The notes under the pieces: model-generated | Seen by the model: only the letters and a program-made list of their open reading frames with translations | The model's database searches: none | What the model was told of the DNA's origin: nothing | Shown: positions 1-4,726 of the stretch, piece by piece | How the letters are laid out: each line of letters opens with the position of its first letter | Numbering within the stretch: position 1 is the stretch's first letter | Translations under genes and position numbers: made by a program | Assembly (NCBI GenBank): GCA_964235675.1 | Contig: CAXSEA010000253.1 | Location: 1-5,208 of the forward strand | Length of the DNA: 5,208 nucleotides | DNA from: CAXSEA01 sp964235675 | GTDB taxonomy: Bacteria; Armatimonadota; Armatimonadia; Armatimonadales; Capsulimonadaceae | Reading direction: 5' to 3'

Positions 1-1
1 G

Positions 2-1900
2 ACGACGCTTTACAACTACATTTGGGCGAACACCGGTGGGCCGCACGGGTTCAACATGGCCTTCTACGACCAGTACACCACCCACGCCGGGTTCGTCGGC
101 AGCTTGTCGGAAGCGCGCAACGCCGTCTACGGCAACTTCCCCAGAGGCCTCGGCACCTATGCCGCTGAAGCGCTGGCAAGCTCCGTCCAGCGCTACCAAG
201 ACCATCGCGGGATGTACATCATCGTCATCACCGACGGCGAGTTCGCCGACAAGATGCAGGTGCAGAACTACATCGTCCAGCAGCTTCTGCCGAAGCTCAC
301 CCCCGAAAACCCCTACGCCTTCCGCCTGCACTTCATCGGAGCCGGCCACGAAGTAGACCGCGAGTTCCTGGAGCAGTTGGAGCGGGCCGCGTCGGGGCAG
401 GGCGCGCCGCTGGTCACCCAGCACCACCACGCCCATCTCAGCCACAGCCACAACACCATCCTGGACGAAATGGACAAAGCCTACGTCGGCGTCTCGCGCG
501 ATGCCGCGTTCGGCTCCCTCGGCGCTCTGGTGGGTCTCGCGGAAAGCGCCCAAATCACCGAGCCGGACAATCTGGTCTCCCGCTGTGTGGATTCCTCCAC
601 TCGACGCTCCTGGCACGGCTCATCGGCGCGCATCGGCTTTCTGCCACGCCATGCCGTCCTCGGCTGCGAGCTGGCCGCGCACCATCCGAACGGCGATCTG
701 CCCCTGGCGATCCGCTACATGGATATTAACGCGCGGCAGGTGCAGTTCACCATCCCTGTCCCGATGCCGAAATCGACGGCAGTCGCCGCGCCGCCCCCGG
801 CAAGCCCGCTGCCGCCTTCCAGTTTTTCCACCGCCGCCACTCCCCCCACGCCGCAGACAGGCGGCGCATCCCTCTTCGGCATCAAGCTGCCCTGGCTGCA
901 TGTCAGCGGCTCGCCCGAGGAGCAGGCGCACCGCGAGCAGGAAGCCCGCCAGCGTCAGGAATTGCAGCAGCGTGTCCAGCAAAACCTGGCCGCCGAGCAG
1001 CAGCGCCAGCAGCAGGATCTGCGCGAGCTGGCGCGGGGCGGCATCCCCATCCAGGCCGTGGAGCGACTGAAAGAGATCGGCGACCAGGAAGGCGGAATCT
1101 TCACCAGCGACCTCACGCCCGAGGAATCCGGCCTCCTGCGACGCGAAGGCTACCGCGCCCTGGGAATGGTCACCGGCAGCGCGATGTACCACGTCGGCCA
1201 GGCCTATGCCTCCGCCACCGGCGACTGCGAGGTCACCGTCCTCTCCGACGCCTACAACGCCGCCACCCAGCTCGCCGTGGATAGAATGCGCCAGGAGCTG
1301 GCCCATATCAACGGTCACGGAGTGGTCGGCGTGCGCCTGTCGCTGGTGCGCCATGAGTGGGCGGACAAGACCATCGAAGTGCAGGTAATCGGCACCGCCG
1401 TGGAAGGCCCCGGCGCGCCGCCGAAAGACCCCTGGCTCTGCGACCTCTCCGGTCAGGAGTGGTACGCCCTCCACCGCGCCGGCTACGCCCCCGCCGGTTT
1501 AGTTTGGGGCCACGCCACCTGGTTCATCCTGACCACGCAGGCCGACGAATGGAACGTCCGCTCCTGGAGCAACGTCGAGATGTCGCACTGGAGCAACGCC
1601 CTCAGCAAAGCCCGCCACATCGCCCTGAACAAAGTAAAAGCCCAAGCCACCCGCCACGGCGCGTCCGGAGTCGCCGGGGTAGCGGTGGAGCGCCGCTTGG
1701 ACGAAGTCCGCCTCACCGGCGGCGAAGGCGGCGTTTACGAGCGCGAGCATCACAACCTGGTCGTCAGCATCCTCGGCACCGCCATCCGCCCAGTCCCCAA
1801 CGCCCCCACCAGCGTCCGGCCCACCGTGCAGATGCTTTCGCTGAGGGATGGGCGCCTTTCACCGATTGCGATCAAGGAGAAGGATGTGGCGGTGGAGTGA
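2..1900 (+). CDS. VWA (TerF/TerY-like) protein with tandem C-terminal YbjQ domains, 5'-truncated
   Basis: The frame is open to the window edge, so the real start lies upstream; 632 residues are visible (numbered from base 2). The ATG at 56 is not a convincing start because it has no Shine-Dalgarno sequence and would begin inside the VWA fold. Residues about 1-165 are the C-terminal part of a VWA domain. The metal-site (MIDAS) Thr lies in GLGT (T52), the Asp in VITDGE (D78), and FIGAGHEVDREFLEQLE resembles the end of TerF/TerY VWA domains; the DxSxS loop would be upstream. A His cluster (QHHHAHLSHSH) lies at about 140-150. A predicted beta-rich stretch follows, then a Pro-rich linker (about 253-287), a Gln/Glu/Arg-rich coiled coil (about 304-360), YbjQ-like domain 1 (about 364-468; GIFTSDL, GVVGVRL, VIGTAV) and a diverged domain 2 (about 478-596; CDLSGQEWY, GASGVAGV, ILGTAI). 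The product is probably cytoplasmic, since no membrane segment is visible. VWA domains usually mediate metal-dependent protein contacts; YbjQ function is poorly known. The specific role is not assigned. Confidence 0.88.
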   Translation, partial: TTLYNYIWANTGGPHGFNMAFYDQYTTHAGFVGSLSEARNAVYGNFPRGLGTYAAEALASSVQRYQDHRGMYIIVITDGEFADKMQVQNYIVQQLLPKLTPENPYAFRLHFIGAGHEVDREFLEQLERAASGQGAPLVTQHHHAHLSHSHNTILDEMDKAYVGVSRDAAFGSLGALVGLAESAQITEPDNLVSRCVDSSTRRSWHGSSARIGFLPRHAVLGCELAAHHPNGDLPLAIRYMDINARQVQFTIPVPMPKSTAVAAPPPASPLPPSSFSTAATPPTPQTGGASLFGIKLPWLHVSGSPEEQAHREQEARQRQELQQRVQQNLAAEQQRQQQDLRELARGGIPIQAVERLKEIGDQEGGIFTSDLTPEESGLLRREGYRALGMVTGSAMYHVGQAYASATGDCEVTVLSDAYNAATQLAVDRMRQELAHINGHGVVGVRLSLVRHEWADKTIEVQVIGTAVEGPGAPPKDPWLCDLSGQEWYALHRAGYAPAGLVWGHATWFILTTQADEWNVRSWSNVEMSHWSNALSKARHIALNKVKAQATRHGASGVAGVAVERRLDEVRLTGGEGGVYEREHHNLVVSILGTAIRPVPNAPTSVRPTVQMLSLRDGRLSPIAIKEKDVAVE

Positions 1901-1984
1901 AATTGCAACTTGTTTTAAGAAATGGTGTATTCACTTGACTTAGGTGATGGCGGTAACTTGTCCTACGACGGCTTAACACGAACG

Positions 1985-1990
1985 AAGGGA
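1985..1990 (+). promoter_or_regulatory. Ribosome binding site for the lipoprotein gene
   Basis: AAGGGA lies five bases before the ATG at 1996. It supports that start, as does the complete lipoprotein signal peptide encoded from it. The 95-base gap after the upstream stop (TGA, 1898-1900) and the change in base composition argue that this gene has its own transcript, but I could not find a convincing sigma-70 promoter in the gap. Confidence 0.55.
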
Positions 1991-1995
1991 TTGCT

Positions 1996-2751
1996 ATGCT
2001 CATCAAAATCAAATGGAAGCTCTCGATCGCTGCAATCAACTGCTTCGTCTTGACAATTTGTGCAGCTTTCATCTCTGGATGTTCAGCTAAAGTTGCCGTG
2101 AATTCCTCGTCCTCACTTGTCTCTGTTCCACAAGTTAAAGCAGCAGCTCCAACGCCTGCGCAAATTGCTCAGGCGAAAGCGACTGCTGCAAAGGAAAAAG
2201 CCGCCGCGCTTAAGGTGCAACAAGAACAGCAGCGTGAGGCCGTTTTGTCGCAAAAGCGCGTTCAGCAGGCTGCTGCCGAAGCAAAGAGACAAGAGGAGGC
2301 AAAAGGGATTGGTTTGTCATATGATCAGGTAACGGCAGGAATATCTGACAAGATGGATTTATCGGATGGTGATCCTGTAAATGGCCGCAGAAATACAGCT
2401 GGACAATATGGCGATCATGGTTCTCTTATCCAAGTTATTGGCGATCACGATAATGTTTGGCAAGCCAGCGTCACAGTGGTTCAAAGTGCTTTAACAAATG
2501 ATGATAATGATCCCAGCACAAGCACAATCGCAAATGGTGCCCTGACGCTCCTGTTTATGCATAATATTACGCCTCAGTGGCCGGGTGGGACCCAATGGTT
2601 GATTGATGCTACCAAACGTGCACAAGATAATCCAAATACACTTATAGCATCAAAAGCGCATGGCATTATTCGATATACAGTAACGTATCGCGATACTTTA
2701 ACAACTGTGATTATTGAGGCAAAGCGTGCCGATAATCCAAGTGACGATTAA
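1996..2751 (+). CDS. Putative lipoprotein with coiled coil and unnamed C-terminal domain
   Basis: 251 residues. The N-terminus is a lipoprotein signal peptide: a Lys-rich start (MLIKIKWK), a hydrophobic core at about 9-26, and the lipobox ISGC with lipidated Cys29. The mature protein should therefore be membrane-anchored outside the cytoplasm. Residues about 30-52 form a Ser/Ala/Val-rich tether. Residues about 53-103 are an Ala/Gln/Lys/Glu-rich segment that should form a long helix or coiled coil. Residues about 108-245 form a globular domain with PVNGRR (127-132), LIQVIGD, NDDND and PQWPGGTQWL (193-202). The same ordered landmarks recur in the convergent secreted protein at 3045-3539, which defines a shared domain I cannot name. 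Base composition is clearly poorer in GC than the genes on either side, suggesting transfer. The family is not recognised; the fold and the lipoprotein call are better supported than any role. Confidence 0.85.
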   Translation: MLIKIKWKLSIAAINCFVLTICAAFISGCSAKVAVNSSSSLVSVPQVKAAAPTPAQIAQAKATAAKEKAAALKVQQEQQREAVLSQKRVQQAAAEAKRQEEAKGIGLSYDQVTAGISDKMDLSDGDPVNGRRNTAGQYGDHGSLIQVIGDHDNVWQASVTVVQSALTNDDNDPSTSTIANGALTLLFMHNITPQWPGGTQWLIDATKRAQDNPNTLIASKAHGIIRYTVTYRDTLTTVIIEAKRADNPSDD

Positions 2752-2780
2752 ATCGCAATTCTGATCGGTAGTTCCTTTAC

Positions 2781-2835
2781 AAGCTAAGTCGATCTCTCCC
2801 GTAGCAGCACGGTGGAAAGTTCAATTGCTTAGCTT
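2781..2835. repeat. 8-bp inverted repeat enclosing a small stem
   Basis: AAGCTAAG at 2781-2788 is exactly complementary to CTTAGCTT at 2828-2835. Between them, CCGT (2799-2802) pairs with ACGG (2809-2812) around an AGCAGC loop. The stem can continue with mismatches through TCT (2795-2797) and GGA (2814-2816). The whole could fold as a nested structure about 30 bases after the lipoprotein stop. No T-run follows, so it is not a classical intrinsic terminator. It may be a 3' RNA-protecting structure or chance. Confidence 0.35.
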
Positions 2836-3006
2836 ATAGCTGGACACGCAAAGCTGATATATGCGCTGCCGAGAACATTTTAATTACTTCCTTGTGTTAT
2901 CGTAAGAATTCCGCTGCAAATCAGTTTAAGCTAGCTCGTCCATCTCGCCCAAAGCTGTGAAGTACGCTTGGATAAACTAGAGATTACGTAATTGAAGTGA
3001 ATGATA

Positions 3007-3041
3007 TGCATGTTGGATTATTCTTTTAATGACAATATGCA
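3007..3041. terminator. Candidate hairpin terminator between convergent genes
   Basis: TGCATGTTG (3007-3015) pairs with CAATATGCA (3033-3041) with one G-T wobble. ATTA (3017-3020) then pairs with TAAT (3027-3030) beyond a small internal loop, leaving a six-base pyrimidine loop. On the plus strand the stem is followed by CTTTTAAG, a short T-run; on the minus strand it begins four bases after the TAA of the secreted-protein gene. The position suits a terminator for either or both convergent genes. The stem is AT-rich and the T-run short, so strength is doubtful. Confidence 0.35.
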
Positions 3042-3044
3042 CTT

Positions 3045-3539
3045 TTAAGAACGATTTAGACGCTTGATTACCAACAATTCACCATGGATACCCATGGCTT
3101 GCAATGCACCGTTGTTCTCTACTGCAATAGATAATCCATCTCTAACAATCCGCACTTCTGACGTGCCGCCCCTGCCTAAGACAAGAGGAATATTCGTGTC
3201 AAGCCATCTAGTGCTTCCTGTCCAGTATGGGTCGCAAACTCGAAGAAGTATCATTTGACACGCAATGCTTTGTTTTAGGTCTGCATCATCATCAGTGACA
3301 GACATTGAAAGAGTAATTTGACGCAGGTTTAATGGTGAACCAATAAGCTCAAGATCATTAAGGTGGTTTCCAGACATTCCCATCCTGCGAGACACTCCAT
3401 TCACTGGATGTGCAGCCTCAAGGTCGAAGTTCATTGGCAGCCTGCTAGTTACATCAGTCTGCGTTAGCCTGCCAACCGTTGCACCAGACGCGACAGACAG
3501 AGTAGGTATGAGTAGTATTGCAATCGCTAGTAGTTTCAT
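3045..3539 (-). CDS. Small secreted protein sharing the domain of the neighbouring lipoprotein
   Basis: 164 residues. The N-terminus is a Sec signal peptide: MK, a hydrophobic core LLAIAILLIPTLSV, and a likely cleavage at about ASGA (residues 17-20). There is no lipobox, so a soluble periplasmic or extracellular product is expected. The rest is one domain: TDVT (28-31), HPVNG (44-48), LELIGSP (63-69), VTDDDAD (81-87), PYWTGSTRWL (104-113). These fall in the same order and similar spacing as in the lipoprotein at 1996-2751, so the two are probably distant paralogues. Two Cys (94 and 102) in the core are absent from the partner and could form a disulfide. The Shine-Dalgarno sequence is weak or absent; the start is chosen because it gives an intact signal peptide, and an ATG six bases upstream runs into a stop at once. 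Base composition is intermediate, poorer in GC than the flanking YbjQ genes. Function unknown. Confidence 0.8.
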   Translation of the reverse strand: MKLLAIAILLIPTLSVASGATVGRLTQTDVTSRLPMNFDLEAAHPVNGVSRRMGMSGNHLNDLELIGSPLNLRQITLSMSVTDDDADLKQSIACQMILLRVCDPYWTGSTRWLDTNIPLVLGRGGTSEVRIVRDGLSIAVENNGALQAMGIHGELLVIKRLNRS

Positions 3540-3570
3540 ATGGTCATTTTACGTCAAAGTAGAGCAAAAT

Positions 3571-3576
3571 TTTATA
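3571..3576 (-). promoter_or_regulatory. Candidate -10 box for the secreted-protein gene
   Basis: Read on the minus strand this is TATAAA (5/6 to TATAAT), about 31 bases before the ATG at 3539. No good -35 hexamer lies 16-18 bases upstream (TCTCCT at 17). Any such -35 region would lie inside the inverted repeat at 3587-3617, so the promoter could depend on a regulator. Confidence 0.35.
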
Positions 3577-3586
3577 CACTGGCCAC

Positions 3587-3617
3587 CACTATCAGGAGAT
3601 ATTGGTATTCGATAGTG
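3587..3617. promoter_or_regulatory. 7-bp inverted repeat in the divergent promoter region, possible operator
   Basis: CACTATC (3587-3593) and GATAGTG (3611-3617) are perfect inverted copies separated by 17 bases, a centre-to-centre distance of 24 bases. The repeat lies between the divergent genes at 3539 and 3658. It overlaps the expected -35 area of the leftward gene and the candidate -35 (TTGGTA, 3602-3607) of the rightward gene. A dimeric regulator bound here could control both. No regulator gene is in the window, and a 7-bp repeat can occur by chance. Confidence 0.3.
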
Positions 3618-3629
3618 CACTAAGATACA
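3602..3629 (+). promoter_or_regulatory. Weak candidate promoter for the tandem-YbjQ gene
   Basis: TTGGTA (3602-3607) and GATACA (3624-3629), 16 bases apart, resemble a weak sigma-70 -35/-10 pair and would give a leader of roughly 20 bases before the ATG at 3658. Matches to consensus are modest. The divergent gene arrangement requires a promoter somewhere in this interval, which is the main support. Confidence 0.28.
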
Positions 3630-3657
3630 GTACGTTCTTAATCAGGAATCTAACACC

Positions 3658-4503
3658 ATGAACCCAACTAACACCACCAACCCCAGCGAAGACGCGCAGT
3701 ACGCTCAGCTTCCCGGCCATGCCACGGAGCGCTTGGTCGAGATGCGGGGCAAGAACGAGTCGCAGCGATTATTCACCAGCGATCTGTCCACCAGCGAGTT
3801 TTTGCTGGTGAAAGAGGCCGGGTTCGATCCGGTCGGCCTGGTGGTCGGGTCGTCGATCTATCATGTCGGCTTTCAGCAGTCGGCGTTCATGCAGAACCAG
3901 GAGATGACCGTCCTTTCCCAGGCGATGTACCGCGCCCGCGAGCTGGCGATGGACCGCATGGAGGAAGAAGCCCACGAGCTTGGCGCGGACGGCATCGTCG
4001 GCGTCCGGCTGGAAGTGAACCATAAAGAATGGGGCCACAACATCGCCGAGTTCGTCGCCATCGGCACGGCTGTCGTCCACCGCAACGATCCCAGCCGCTT
4101 CCGCAACAAGCACAACCGCCCGTTCACCTCGGATTTGTCCGGCCAGGATTTCTATATCCTGCTGCGCTCCGGCTACCGCCCACTCGGGATGGTCATGGGC
4201 AACTGCGTCTACCATGTCGCCACGCAGAACTTCGGCAACTTCATGAAAAACTTCAACCAGAACACCGAGCTGACTCAGTACACCCAGGCGCTCTACGACA
4301 GCCGTGAGCTGGCGATGGAGCGCATGCAGAAAGAAGCCGAGGATCTGGGCGCGAAGGGCATCGTCGGCGCGAACATCCACGAGCGCACCCACGCCTGGGG
4401 CGCGCACGTAATCGAGTTCTTCGCCATTGGCACCGCCGTGGAGGAAATCAGCCAAGACCACGTGATCGAGCCGCCGGTGATGGTCCTGCCGCTCATCAGC
4501 TGA
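3658..4503 (+). CDS. Tandem YbjQ-family (heavy-metal-binding domain) protein
   Basis: 281 residues; AGGA at 3644-3647 lies ten bases before the ATG. A polar N-terminal tail (1-36) precedes two YbjQ-like domains. Domain 1 (about 39-140) has LFTSDLS, VGLVVGSSIYHVG, ARELAMDRM, LGADGIVGV and AIGTAV. Domain 2 (about 156-262) has FTSDLSGQDFY, LGMVMGNCVYHV, SRELAMERM, LGAKGIVGA and AIGTAV. Each corresponds to roughly one E. coli YbjQ (about 107 residues), a family whose members assemble as oligomers and are annotated as heavy-metal-binding, though the metal role is thinly supported. The whole matches the C-terminal half of the VWA protein at 2-1900, domain for domain; there is no VWA, signal peptide or membrane segment here, so it is probably cytoplasmic. 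GC-rich codon use matches the VWA gene, unlike the two genes between them. It could be a partner subunit or a decoupled copy of that module. Confidence 0.88.
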   Translation: MNPTNTTNPSEDAQYAQLPGHATERLVEMRGKNESQRLFTSDLSTSEFLLVKEAGFDPVGLVVGSSIYHVGFQQSAFMQNQEMTVLSQAMYRARELAMDRMEEEAHELGADGIVGVRLEVNHKEWGHNIAEFVAIGTAVVHRNDPSRFRNKHNRPFTSDLSGQDFYILLRSGYRPLGMVMGNCVYHVATQNFGNFMKNFNQNTELTQYTQALYDSRELAMERMQKEAEDLGAKGIVGANIHERTHAWGAHVIEFFAIGTAVEEISQDHVIEPPVMVLPLIS

Positions 4504-4630
4504 GGGAGACTTGAATAGAGCATCAGGAAGTTCGTCGTCGGCGCTTCTCTAGAGATTGTTTTCGCGCAAAGCCTCCTGGCAATAATGCAAGATTTTTGCT
4601 TCATTCACGTGCATTCGTATTCGCATCCTC

Positions 4631-4636
4631 TAAAAT
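4631..4636 (+). promoter_or_regulatory. Candidate -10 box for the Gly-zipper gene
   Basis: TAAAAT (5/6 to TATAAT) lies about 90 bases before the ATG at 4727 in an AT-rich patch between GC-rich genes. The hexamer 17 bases upstream (CGTGCA) is not a sigma-70 -35, so an alternative sigma factor or activator may be needed, or the match may be fortuitous. The 223-base gap after the tandem-YbjQ gene supports a separate promoter. Confidence 0.35.
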
Positions 4637-4644
4637 ATTATCCT

Positions 4645-4663
4645 CGTGGAGTTTTGCTCCGCG
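4645..4663 (+). other. Leader hairpin upstream of the Gly-zipper gene
   Basis: CGTGGAG (4645-4651) pairs with CTCCGCG (4657-4663) around a TTTTG loop: seven pairs, one of them G-T. No T-run follows, so it is not a typical terminator. If transcription starts just after the -10 candidate at 4631-4636, the hairpin sits at the very 5' end of the leader, a place where stems often stabilise messages. The rest of 4504-4726 shows only a 10-bp palindrome TCTCTAGAGA (4546-4555) and no gene. Confidence 0.4.
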
Positions 4664-4710
4664 CTGTGAGTGGGTAATGTTCTGTCTACCAAGACGGACA
4701 AAATTCACTC

Positions 4711-4717
4711 AGGGAGA
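4711..4717 (+). promoter_or_regulatory. Ribosome binding site for the Gly-zipper gene
   Basis: AGGGAGA lies nine bases before the ATG at 4727. It is the clearest ribosome site in the window. It fixes the start of the open-ended frame that runs off the right edge and argues against the overlapping ATG frame at 4596-4871, which has no such site. Confidence 0.65.
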
Positions 4718-4726
4718 ACTAAAATC

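Larger units (their letters stand above)
2752..3044. other. Convergent intergenic region, no gene seen
   Basis: This 293-base AT-rich spacer lies between the stop codons of two convergent genes. I see no credible coding frame (the best is a 14-codon ATG frame at 2861 without a ribosome site) and no tRNA-like structure. It holds a perfect 8-bp inverted repeat (2781-2788/2828-2835), a 10-bp palindrome ATTACGTAAT (2983-2992) and a hairpin next to the minus-strand stop (3007-3041). The pentamer AAGCT or its complement recurs several times between 2781 and 2956, mostly as parts of these small repeats. Confidence 0.6.

Noticed and set aside
56..58. ATG at 56 as the start of the VWA gene
   Set aside because: The frame is open to base 2, there is no ribosome site, and the start would remove the first half of the VWA fold, including its DxSxS loop.
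620..1474. Long minus-strand reading frame (284 codons) opposite the VWA-YbjQ gene
   Set aside because: It is a GC-rich antisense shadow of a gene with clear domain motifs. Its translation is low-complexity with no recognisable motif.
1935..1940. TTGACT as a -35 box for the lipoprotein gene
   Set aside because: No acceptable -10 hexamer lies 16-18 bases downstream (TTGTCC at 17), so the match alone is not enough.
2861..2905. Small ATG frame of 14 codons in the convergent spacer
   Set aside because: It has no ribosome site, no recognisable peptide features, and a length expected by chance.
3769..4461. Long minus-strand frame (230 codons) opposite the tandem-YbjQ gene
   Set aside because: It is an antisense shadow in phase with the GC-rich codons of a well-supported gene. 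Its own residues show no family features.
4587..4599. GCAA/TTGC hairpin as a terminator for the tandem-YbjQ gene
   Set aside because: It is only a four-pair stem, with its T-rich part in the loop rather than after the stem, and lies over 80 bases from the stop.
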